Source: JAWWPY01 sp964412845
GTDB taxonomy: Bacteria > Actinomycetota > Actinomycetes > Streptosporangiales > Streptosporangiaceae
DNA length: 19,047 bases
Assembly: GCA_964412845.1 (NCBI GenBank)
Contig: CAYPQM010000140.1
Coordinates: 1 to 19,047, forward strand
Reading direction: 5' to 3'
Both the position numbers and the translations under genes were made by a program. The notes under the pieces are model-generated. The model was given only the letters and a program-made list of their open reading frames with translations, was not told the DNA's origin and did not search any database. Position 1 is the stretch's first letter. Every line of letters starts with the position of its first letter. Below are positions 1 through 6,789 of this stretch, one piece after another.

Positions 1-36
1 CAACCCGGGAGTCGGCGAGCGCCGCCCATCCCAGGC

Positions 37-3000
37 TCAGGCGGCGACCTCGGCACCGGTGAACGCGGCCCAGAGCGATGCGTAGGCGCCGTCAGCGGCC
101 AGCAGGTCGTCGTGGCGGCCGGACTCGACGATGCGGCCTCCGTCAACGACCACGATCCGGTCGGCTCGCGCGGCTGTCGTCAGCCGGTGCGCCACGACCA
201 GGGTGGTCCGCCGGGCGGTGAGCCGCTCCGTGGCTTCCGTCACGGCGGCCTCGGTGGCCAGGTCCAGGGCGGCCGTCGCCTCGTCGAGAAGCAGGATGTC
301 CGGGTCGACCAGGTAGGCGCGGGCCAGCGCAATCAGCTGGCGCTGGCCGGCCGAGAGGTTCCGGCCACGTTCTGATATCTCGTGGCTGAAGTCACCCGGC
401 AGCCGGGCGATCATGTCGATGGCGCCGACCGCCCGCGCGGCCGCTTCGACCTCGGCGTCGGTCGCGTCCGGCCGGCCGTAGGCGATCGCGTCGCGGACCG
501 TCCCGGCGAACAGGTGGGCCTCCTGCGGAACCACGCCGAGCCGCCGCCGGTAGCTGGCCAGGTCGTAATCCCGGACGTCCACGCCGTCCACGAGCACCCG
601 GCCCGACGTCACGTCATAGAACCGGGCCACCAGCTTGACCAGGGTGGACTTACCCGCCCCGGTCTCACCGACCAAGGCGACCGTCTCCCCGGGCGCCACC
701 GTGAGATTCACGCCGGACAGTGCCTCGCGTTCGCCGCCGTAGCTGAAGTGCACGTCGCGGAATTCGATGCGGCCGGGCCCGCCGTGCACCGCCGGGCGCG
801 GCCGCCGCGCCTGCGGGGTCGAGGTGGGAGTGCGCAGCAGGTCGCCGATACGGCGCAGGCCGACCGCGGCCTGCTGGTAGCCGTCGAATACCTGGGACAG
901 TTGCTGGACGGGGGAGAAGAGCAGGTCGATGTAGAGCAGGTAGGCGATCAGCGCGCCCGCAGTCAGCGCCCCGCTGCGCATCTGCCCGGCGGCGACCATC
1001 AGGACCACCGCACCCGCGATGGTCGAGAGCGATTGCACGAACGGGAAATACAGCGCGATGTAGCGCTGCGCGCGCAGCCGGGACCGGCGGTAGCCGTCGC
1101 TCAGGCCGGCGAAGCGGGCCTGGTTGCGGACCTCACGCCGGTAGGCCTGTGCGACCCGCAGGCCGGCCACGTTCTCCTGCAGGTTGGCGTTGACGGTGCT
1201 GACCTTTTCCCTGGCTTCGGTGTAAGCCTTCGACGACTTCACCCGGAACACGATCGTCACGGCCACCACGACCGGGATCAGGGCCAGCACCGTGAGGCCG
1301 AGCTGGAGGTTGATGACCAGCAGCGCGACCAGGACCCCGGCGAACGTCAGGACCGAGTTGACCATGGTGATCAACCCGGTCTGCAGGAACGAGGAGAGCG
1401 CGTCCACATCGGTCGTCATCCGGGTCATGATCCGGCCGGACAGTTCCCGCTCGAAGTAATCGAGCCCCAGCCGCTGCAGGTGCGCGAAGATCTTGACCCG
1501 CAGGGTGTAGAGGATCCGCTCCCCGTTGCGGCCGACCACCAGCGTCTGCACTGTATTGATGACCCAGTCGATGAGCACGATGGCCAGCGCCGCCACGGAT
1601 ACCACGATGATCGCGTGGAACACCCGTGTCTGCACGCCGCTGTCGATGCCACCGCGGACCAGTGCGGGCATCGCCACGCTGGCCAGCGCGTCCAGCCCGT
1701 CCAGGACAAGGCCGATGATGAGGGCGAGCGCGAACGGCCGCAGCAGCCTGCGCAGGCTGAACTGCGGGTCGGCGGCGCGGGCGTAGTCGCTGTCGATGCC
1801 CGGTTCATCGGTGGCCGGCGGCAGCGCGTCGACTTTCGCCAGCAGCTCGGGGGACGGCGGGATGCCGGCCAGCATGCTTGAGTCCCCGCCGCTGCCGCGC
1901 CCGCCGATCCGGCCGGCTCTCGCCCTGCTTACCGCGCTGGCCGGTCCGGCCAGGCCAGCGGCGGCGGCCGGTCCGGCCGGGGCGATGCTCACCCGGTGCA
2001 GCGCGTCCCAGCTGCCGGTCACCCGGAGCTTCCCGGCATCGACGCCGTCCGCGTTCACGCCTTCGGCGTCGGAGCCGGGCCCCGCGAGCAGCAGCTGGTA
2101 CAGCGGGCAGCGCTCCATCAGCTCGTCGTGGGTGCCGATGTCGACCAGGTGCCCCTCATCGAGGACCGCGATGCGGTCCGCGAGTTGCAGGGTCGACCGC
2201 CGGTGCGCGATGAGCAACGTGGTCCGGCCCTGCATGACCTGGCGCAGCGTGGCATGGATCTCCGCCTCGATCCGCGGGTCCACCGCCGAGGTGGCGTCGT
2301 CGAGGATCAGGATGCGCGGGTCGGTCAGCAGGGCGCGGGCCAGCGCCACCCGCTGCCGCTGACCGCCGGACAGGGTCAGCCCCTGCTCGCCGATGATGGT
2401 CTCGTAGCCCGCGGGCAGGTCGTTGATGAATTCATCCGCCTGCGCCGCCTGCGCCGCCGCGACGATCTGCGCCATGGTGGCATCTGGCCTGCCATAGCCG
2501 ATGTTGGCGCTGACCGTGTCGGAGAACAGGAAGCTCTCCTCCATGACCAGCCCGATCGCGCCGCGCAGCGAGTCCCGGGTCAGGTCCCGCACATCGCGCC
2601 CCGCAACGCGCAACGCACCTCCCGTCACGTCGTAGAAGCGGGGGAGCAGCAGGGAGATGGTGGACTTACCGGACCCCGCGGTGCCGGCCAGGGCAAGTGT
2701 CTCGCCCGGCGCGACGCGCAGCGACAGGCCGCGCAGCACCGGCTGCCCAGGTACGTAGCTGAACCGGACGTCATCCAGTTCCACCGCGGGCGTGCCCGCG
2801 GGCGGGTCAGCTGGCAGGTCCACGGCCCCGGCCCGGTCGTGGATCGCGGGCCGCGAATCGATGACCTCGAAGACCCGGATCACGCTGGCCCGCGCCTCCT
2901 GGCCGATGGTGACCAGGCTGGTCAGCGAGCGGACCGGGCCGACCATCTGGATCAGGTAGGCGGAGAACGCCAGGAAGGTGCCGAGTGTGATGGAGCCGCG

Positions 3001-3906
3001 GATGGCCAGCCAGCCGCCCAGTGCGAGCACGCCAACCTGGCCGAGCGAGGGAACCGCCTGCAGCGCCGGGTTGTAGCGGGCCGTCAGCCGGACAGCGCGG
3101 ACCCGGGATGCGAACAGCCACCTGCTCGCATCCTCCAGCCGGTCAACTTCCTGCTCCTCCTGGCCGAAGCCCTTCACCACGCGCACGCCGGTCACCGCGC
3201 CGTCCACCACGCCCGCAACGGCGGCGGACTGCTGCTGGGCGTCCCAGCTCGCCGGGAACAGGGTGCGCCGCGAAGCGAGCGAGATGAACCACAGGGCCGG
3301 CGCGACCGCCAGTGCGACCACGGTGAGCAGGGGAGACAAGATGGCCATGATGACCACCGACGCCCCGAACAGCACCGCGTTGCCCAGCAGCATCGGCACC
3401 ATGGAGAGCAGTCCCTGGACCATGGTGATGTCGGAGATCGACCGGCTCACGACCTGGCCGGTATGCAGCTGATCCTGCCGCTGCCCGTCCAGCCTGGTCA
3501 GCGCGCCGAACAGTTCCGTCCGCAGGTCATGCTGGACATCCAGGGACAGCTGGCCGGCCCGGTAGCGGCGCAGGTACAGGCCGCCGAAGCTCAGCAGCGC
3601 CGCGCCGATCAGCGCGACGGCAAGCGGCCAGATCGCCTGGTGCCCGGAACCCACCAGCTCGTCCACGATCTGCCGCTGGATGAGCGGGATGCCGGCGGCG
3701 ACCAGCGTCACGATCAGGGTTCCGCCGAGGGCCAGCAGCATGTTGCGCGGATAGCGCCAGCAATACCCGATGAGCCGGCGCAGCCAGCCTTGCTGCCGGG
3801 GCGGGTCAGCCTGGGCCAGCGCCCCGGATCCCGGGCCTGCCCCGTTCCCTGTGGTCCCGTGCCCTGTGGTCCCCGTGCCGATGCTGGTGTCAGTGCGCGT
3901 GTCCGT
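37..3906 (-). CDS. Fused heterodimer-type ABC exporter (two TMD-NBD halves in one chain), probable multidrug/lipid efflux
   Basis: One chain carries two half-exporters. Numbering is from an in-frame ATG at 4041. The first membrane domain spans about 95-390 and NBD1 about 420-655. A linker rich in Ala, Gly and Asp covers about 655-760. The second membrane domain spans about 763-1060 and NBD2 about 1090-1330. NBD1 has Walker A G453-S460, an intact LSGGQ at 557-561 and H613. The catalytic Glu after Walker B is Asp (D581-D582) and the Q-loop Gln is Glu (E501). NBD2 has Walker A G1125-S1132, Q1173, Walker B D1253-E1254 and H1285, but its signature is LSAGQ (1229-1233). This is the asymmetric pattern known from heterodimeric exporters such as TM287/288 and BmrCD. 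A MarR gene lies just upstream and overlaps it, which suggests regulated efflux; the substrate is unknown. The start is unresolved. No ATG, GTG or TTG lies in frame between the ATG at 4041 (deep inside the MarR gene) and the ATG at 3741 (inside the first membrane segment). ACG at 3904-3906 follows AAGGA by 6 nt and is used here. Confidence 0.93.
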   Translation of the reverse strand, partial: TDTRTDTSIGTGTTGHGTTGNGAGPGSGALAQADPPRQQGWLRRLIGYCWRYPRNMLLALGGTLIVTLVAAGIPLIQRQIVDELVGSGHQAIWPLAVALIGAALLSFGGLYLRRYRAGQLSLDVQHDLRTELFGALTRLDGQRQDQLHTGQVVSRSISDITMVQGLLSMVPMLLGNAVLFGASVVIMAILSPLLTVVALAVAPALWFISLASRRTLFPASWDAQQQSAAVAGVVDGAVTGVRVVKGFGQEEQEVDRLEDASRWLFASRVRAVRLTARYNPALQAVPSLGQVGVLALGGWLAIRGSITLGTFLAFSAYLIQMVGPVRSLTSLVTIGQEARASVIRVFEVIDSRPAIHDRAGAVDLPADPPAGTPAVELDDVRFSYVPGQPVLRGLSLRVAPGETLALAGTAGSGKSTISLLLPRFYDVTGGALRVAGRDVRDLTRDSLRGAIGLVMEESFLFSDTVSANIGYGRPDATMAQIVAAAQAAQADEFINDLPAGYETIIGEQGLTLSGGQRQRVALARALLTDPRILILDDATSAVDPRIEAEIHATLRQVMQGRTTLLIAHRRSTLQLADRIAVLDEGHLVDIGTHDELMERCPLYQLLLAGPGSDAEGVNADGVDAGKLRVTGSWDALHRVSIAPAGPAAAAGLAGPASAVSRARAGRIGGRGSGGDSSMLAGIPPSPELLAKVDALPPATDEPGIDSDYARAADPQFSLRRLLRPFALALIIGLVLDGLDALASVAMPALVRGGIDSGVQTRVFHAIIVVSVAALAIVLIDWVINTVQTLVVGRNGERILYTLRVKIFAHLQRLGLDYFERELSGRIMTRMTTDVDALSSFLQTGLITMVNSVLTFAGVLVALLVINLQLGLTVLALIPVVVAVTIVFRVKSSKAYTEAREKVSTVNANLQENVAGLRVAQAYRREVRNQARFAGLSDGYRRSRLRAQRYIALYFPFVQSLSTIAGAVVLMVAAGQMRSGALTAGALIAYLLYIDLLFSPVQQLSQVFDGYQQAAVGLRRIGDLLRTPTSTPQARRPRPAVHGGPGRIEFRDVHFSYGGEREALSGVNLTVAPGETVALVGETGAGKSTLVKLVARFYDVTSGRVLVDGVDVRDYDLASYRRRLGVVPQEAHLFAGTVRDAIAYGRPDATDAEVEAAARAVGAIDMIARLPGDFSHEISERGRNLSAGQRQLIALARAYLVDPDILLLDEATAALDLATEAAVTEATERLTARRTTLVVAHRLTTAARADRIVVVDGGRIVESGRHDDLLAADGAYASLWAAFTGAEVAA
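3841..3870. repeat. Two-copy 15-bp tandem repeat near the exporter 5' end
   Basis: The unit cccgttccctgtggt (3841-3855) is followed by cccgtgccctgtggt (3856-3870). They differ at one base, and a partial third unit follows. On the minus strand the repeat encodes TTGHG-TTGNG in the N-terminal tail of the exporter, before the first membrane segment. It lies just past the MarR stop codon, so it codes for exporter only. Confidence 0.7.
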
Positions 3907-4378
3907 GGTTCGTCCTTCCCGTCCCCGATTCGTGCCAGGCCTGGTGCTGCGCCGCCGCCGCCGCGTCGAGCAGGTCCAGCGCCCGCAGTACCGTGGCTGG
4001 CTCCCCGGTCTGCTCCAGCAGCGGGCCGAGCCAGGCGGCATAGGCGGCGTCGGCGCGCTCGACCGCAGCGCGTCCCGCCGCGGTCAGCGAGAGCCGGACC
4101 ACCCGCCGGTCACCGGGCTCTGGCTCCCGGACGGCGTATCCCGCCGCGACCAGGCCGTCGGCGATGGCGGTCAGTGTCGGCTTGGCCACCGCCAGCCGCT
4201 GCGCCAGCCGAGTCGAGCGTTCCCCGCCCGCCCCGGCCAGCTTGAGGATCCGGTACTGCGGGGGAGTGAGCCCCGTCGGGGCGCAGTCAAGCGCGCGCGA
4301 CAGGCGCATGATGGCCAGCACGGCCGCGGATACGTCCGCGCTGCCTGCCTCAGGTGCATCTTGGTACGCCATGCTCAT
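3890..4378 (-). CDS. MarR family transcriptional regulator
   Basis: The 162-aa length is normal for MarR. The winged helix-turn-helix region runs from about residue 37 (GLTPPQYRILKLAG) to the wing around residues 88-100, where PEPGDRRVVRLSLTAAG is the typical MarR wing with its conserved D-R-R. Flanking helices at both ends would form the dimer interface. The C-terminus is His-rich (HGHAH). The stop lies inside the start region of the downstream fused ABC exporter, so the two genes are almost certainly co-transcribed and the regulator probably controls the exporter. The ATG at 4378 has no Shine-Dalgarno sequence. A TAGAGT hexamer 8 nt upstream and an inverted repeat abutting the start suggest a leaderless, self-regulated transcript (inference). 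The inducing ligand cannot be told from the sequence. Confidence 0.93.
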   Translation of the reverse strand: MSMAYQDAPEAGSADVSAAVLAIMRLSRALDCAPTGLTPPQYRILKLAGAGGERSTRLAQRLAVAKPTLTAIADGLVAAGYAVREPEPGDRRVVRLSLTAAGRAAVERADAAYAAWLGPLLEQTGEPATVLRALDLLDAAAAAQHQAWHESGTGRTNHGHAH

Positions 4379-4392
4379 AGTTCATAACTCTA
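4379..4392 (-). promoter_or_regulatory. Candidate -10 element and operator in front of the MarR gene
   Basis: On the minus strand TAGAGT (4387-4392) ends 8 nt before the ATG, which fits a leaderless actinobacterial promoter of the TAnnnT type. The inverted repeat AGTT-CAT-AACT (4379-4389) overlaps this hexamer and abuts the start codon. It is short (4-bp arms) but lies where a self-repressing MarR protein would bind. I found no convincing -35. Confidence 0.35.
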
Positions 4393-4420
4393 ACCATCGG
4401 CCCGGCTGCTTTATTCTCGG

Positions 4421-4450
4421 CCGGCGCTCCCGGCCCCGCGGGAGCGCCGG
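4421..4450 (-). terminator. Perfect 11-bp stem-loop after the AAA ATPase gene
   Basis: The arms ccggcgctccc (4421-4431) and gggagcgccgg (4440-4450) are perfectly complementary around an 8-nt loop. The stem begins 21 nt after the stop of the AAA ATPase gene. No U-tract follows on the minus strand (CCGAGAATAAAG), as is common for actinobacterial terminators. It separates the HATPase-AAA pair from the MarR-exporter pair. Confidence 0.6.
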
Positions 4451-4471
4451 GCGCCTCGGCGTCCCGGCGGA

Positions 4472-5239
4472 TCAGTCGGCGAGCAGGTGGCGCAGGAAGC
4501 GTTCCGGGGCGGCCAGGAAGTCGCGGGTGAGCACCACCGGCCGCGCGAGGTCGTATTCGATGTGGCTGACCTGGCCATCCTCGTCGATCTCCAGGATGGT
4601 GGCGCCGGGCAGGGCGAGCAGGATCGGCGAGTGCGTGGCGACGATCAGCTGGCAGTCCTGGCTCATCAGCTCGGTCATCCGGCGCAGCAGCGCCAGGCAT
4701 CCGCGCACCGACAGCGCTGCCTCCGGTTCGTCCAGCAGGTACAGGCCATGCGGGCCGAACCGGTGCATGACCAGGTCCAGGAAGGACTCCCCGTGCGATC
4801 GCTCGTGCGGCGAGCGCCCGCCGTAGGCGGCGAGCAGTGTCTGGGCCGGCCCGCCCAGGCGCTCGATTTCGGTGGCGACGTTGTAGTACGACTCGGCCCG
4901 CAGGAAGAACCCGGTCCGTGGCTTGGCGGGCGTCCAGGCCAGGGTCAGGTGCTCAGCCAGCGGCGAATGCGAGGCGCGGGTCGCGAACCGGAAGTTGCGG
5001 CTGCCGCCTTCCGCGTTGAACCCGGCCGCGACCGCGACCGCCTCCATCAGGGTGGACTTGCCGCTGCCATTCTCGCCGACCAGGAAGGTGACCCCGGGCG
5101 CGATGTCCAGGCCGCCCGCGCCGGATAGCCAGCGCACCGCCGGGAGGGTGAACGGGTACCGGTCCGGGCCGCCCGGTCGCCCGTCCAGCCGGATCTCCCG
5201 GATGAAACCCGCCAGCCGATCCTGCCGCGGCACCCGCAT
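4472..5239 (-). CDS. AAA family ATPase with ABC/SMC-type head (COG3910-like predicted ATPase)
   Basis: This is a 255-aa soluble ATPase. It has Walker A GENGSGKS (55-62), a signature-like SHGES (148-152), Walker B LYLLDE (D170, E171) and a switch histidine in ATHS (H203). The order and the DEPE sequence after Walker B match the small stand-alone AAA_21/AAA_23 proteins related to the heads of RecF/SMC/ABC ATPases. There is no membrane segment and no coiled coil, so it is neither a transporter subunit nor a full SMC. The cellular role of this family is poorly defined. The start lies 9 nt after the stop of the HATPase_c gene. There is no clear Shine-Dalgarno sequence. The stop codon TAG of that gene is part of a TAGAGT hexamer 6 nt before the ATG, so either read-through from upstream or a local leaderless promoter could serve it. 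Confidence 0.88.
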   Translation of the reverse strand: MRVPRQDRLAGFIREIRLDGRPGGPDRYPFTLPAVRWLSGAGGLDIAPGVTFLVGENGSGKSTLMEAVAVAAGFNAEGGSRNFRFATRASHSPLAEHLTLAWTPAKPRTGFFLRAESYYNVATEIERLGGPAQTLLAAYGGRSPHERSHGESFLDLVMHRFGPHGLYLLDEPEAALSVRGCLALLRRMTELMSQDCQLIVATHSPILLALPGATILEIDEDGQVSHIEYDLARPVVLTRDFLAAPERFLRHLLAD

Positions 5240-5245
5240 GACCCG

Positions 5246-5251
5246 ACTCTA
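5246..5251 (-). promoter_or_regulatory. Candidate leaderless -10 hexamer TAGAGT before the AAA ATPase
   Basis: On the minus strand TAGAGT is followed by CGGGTC and then ATG. The same layout, TACAGT-CGGATC-ATG, occurs at the histidine kinase start, and TACCGT-CGGTC-GTG occurs before the ABC-2 ATPase. The first three bases are also the stop codon of the HATPase gene. No good -35 is visible, so this is a weak call. Confidence 0.3.
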
Positions 5252-5677
5252 GGGCGGCGCCACCGCGGCTGCCGATAACCCGGTAACGATGCACCAGACC
5301 ATTTTCCCGCCCGTATCGGGCGTGGCGCCCCAGTCCCACCTCTCGCTGAGCGCTTCCACCAGGACGAGTCCCCGGCCGGTCTCGTCCTCGCCGGGATCGA
5401 TGGGGACGGGCGGCTGCGGGTTGGCGTCCCACACCAGGATCAGTACCTGTGACCGGTCCGAGAGCAGGCGCAGCCGGACCGGGAACACCTGTTCCATCGA
5501 CTGGGACGCGCGTACCGCGTTGGTCACGAGCTCGGAAACCAGCAACTCCACGTCGTCCCGCAGCGCGGTCAGCCCCCACTCCCACAGCAGCTGCCGGGCA
5601 TGCAGCCGCGCACAGGGCACGGCACCAGGCAGCGCGCCGAGTTCGAGAAAACTCTGCAGTGGCCAGTTGTCCGCCAT
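5249..5677 (-). CDS. Small HATPase_c protein (anti-sigma/serine kinase-like, RsbW-SpoIIAB type)
   Basis: This is a 142-aa single-domain GHKL ATPase. The N-box is ELVTNA (E49-N53), the G1 box is WDAN (D84-N86), and the G2 box is ETGRGL (around 99-104). Actinobacteria carry many such stand-alone HATPase_c_2 proteins, related to anti-sigma factor kinases that bind a sigma factor or phosphorylate an anti-anti-sigma partner. No STAS or sigma gene lies beside it, so its partner is unknown. The ATG at 5677 was chosen because GAGGA lies 6 nt upstream and the domain begins right after it. The frame stays open upstream to an ATG at 5938, which itself has GGAGG 8 nt before it. Using it would add 87 residues of Gly/Pro/Arg-rich sequence with little coding character. 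An AAA ATPase follows after 9 nt, so the two are probably co-expressed. Confidence 0.88.
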   Translation of the reverse strand: MADNWPLQSFLELGALPGAVPCARLHARQLLWEWGLTALRDDVELLVSELVTNAVRASQSMEQVFPVRLRLLSDRSQVLILVWDANPQPPVPIDPGEDETGRGLVLVEALSERWDWGATPDTGGKMVWCIVTGLSAAAVAPP

Positions 5678-6090
5678 GCCGTGTCCTCGCTGTGGTGGGG
5701 AAGGCAAGACCGGTATCGCTGTCCCGCTTGACCAGGCAGCAGGGTTGCCGGGGCGGCCCGGGCCGGCACCGGCCTCACCCGCGCCGCGGTGCGCGCGCCT
5801 GCCGGGGAGACCGCCCCAGACGGGGCCTGTCGTGGGATTCATGGACGCCTCGCTACAGCGCGGACCGCGAGGCCGGCCGACGCTGGTGATCTCACACAGT
5901 CGCACAACCTGCCTGGCCGCACGGGCATGATGAACCATCCTCGTCGCCTCCGAAAACGTTGGCCGGGTGGCTGGTGGTGCGTGTAGCCGTCCCGGGCGCG
6001 AAGGACCCGCCGGATTTTGTGTATCAGTTCGCGTGCGCCAGCCGTCGTTACTGAGCCGTGATGGTTAGCACCCTGTGAGATCTTCGGCTG
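5678..6090. other. 413-bp gap between the response regulator and the HATPase gene
   Basis: No gene in this stretch is well supported. It must hold the promoter of the HATPase-AAA pair, but I cannot pick a defensible -35/-10. The HATPase frame remains open from 5938, so up to 261 bp could be an N-terminal extension. A short inverted repeat, CCTCGC (5848-5853) with GCGAGG (5867-5872), is present. The part nearest the response regulator (about 6000-6090) is noticeably less GC-rich. I see no clear terminator for the two-component operon. Confidence 0.5.
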
Positions 6091-6789
6091 TCATCCGGCG
6101 CCACCGGGGGTGATCAGCCCGTGCTCGTAGCCGTAGACCACGGCATGCACCCGGTCGCGCAGCCCGAGCTTGTCCAGGACATGACCGAAATGCGTCTTGA
6201 CGGTCGTCGGGGCCACCACGAGCTCCCGCGCGATCTCGGCGTTGGAGCGGCCCCGGACGACCAGTTCAAGGACCTCACGCTCGCGGGGGGTGAGCCTGCT
6301 CAGCTCGGCCGGTTCCCGGGCCGCGGCCGGCCGCCGGGCGGTGAATTCCTGGAGCAGCCGAATGGTCACCGCGGGGGACAGCAGCGCTCCGCCGTCGGCT
6401 GCGGCCCGGACGCCGAGCAGCAGTTCCTCGGGCGGGGCGTGCTTGAGCAGGAACCCGCAGGCCCCGGCGCGCAACGCGTCATAGACGTACTCGTCGAGGT
6501 CATACGTGGTGAGCACGACAACCCGCACCGGCCGGTCGCAGGCTGCGTCGCCGGCCTGCTCGCGGACGATGCGGCTGGTCGCCGTCAGCCCGTCCAGGAC
6601 CGGCATCCGGATGTCCATCAGCACCACGTCGGGCTTCAGCTCCCGGGCCAGCAGCACGGCTTCCTGGCCGTTGCCGGCCTGGCCGACGACCGACAGGCCG
6701 GGCTGGCTGTCCAGCAGCGTGGCCAGGCCCGCCCGGACCAGGGCCTGGTCGTCGGCGACCAGCACCCGGATATCGCCACTGCCGGTCAC
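6091..6789 (-). CDS. NarL/LuxR family response regulator
   Basis: This 232-aa protein has a receiver domain at about 7-125 with acidic pair D13-D14, phospho-acceptor D59 (VVLMDIRMP), T94/T95 and K116. A LuxR-type helix-turn-helix follows at about 164-222 (LTPREREVLELVVRGRSNAEIARELVVAPTTVKTHFGHVLDKLGL). All receiver residues needed for phosphorylation are present. The GTG start at 6789 overlaps the histidine kinase stop (GTGA, shared bases), so the two are translationally coupled. It is the last gene of the run ATPase-permease-kinase-regulator. The likely job is to switch on the linked ABC-2 transporter when the kinase senses its signal; that link is inferred from gene order. Confidence 0.96.
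   Translation of the reverse strand: MTGSGDIRVLVADDQALVRAGLATLLDSQPGLSVVGQAGNGQEAVLLARELKPDVVLMDIRMPVLDGLTATSRIVREQAGDAACDRPVRVVVLTTYDLDEYVYDALRAGACGFLLKHAPPEELLLGVRAAADGGALLSPAVTIRLLQEFTARRPAAAREPAELSRLTPREREVLELVVRGRSNAEIARELVVAPTTVKTHFGHVLDKLGLRDRVHAVVYGYEHGLITPGGAG

Noticed and set aside
1..36. Possible terminator after the ABC exporter
   Set aside because: Only 36 bases are visible and the best hairpin (CGGCG/CGCCG) has a 2-nt loop, so no call is justified.
382..1881. Plus-strand open frame of 499 codons
   Set aside because: Composition is Asp/His/Gln/Arg-rich and lacks hydrophobic core patterns. It lies wholly opposite the second half of the ABC exporter.
1996..4245. Long plus-strand open frame (749 codons) opposite the ABC exporter and MarR genes
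   Set aside because: Product is Gln/Arg/Gly/His-rich with no domain. It is the antisense shadow expected in very GC-rich DNA; both minus-strand genes have clear family motifs.
5928..5986. Tiny plus-strand frame encoding a Trp-rich 19-residue peptide (ends GWWCV)
   Set aside because: Considered as a leader peptide, but it has no Shine-Dalgarno, no attenuator hairpin and no downstream plus-strand gene.
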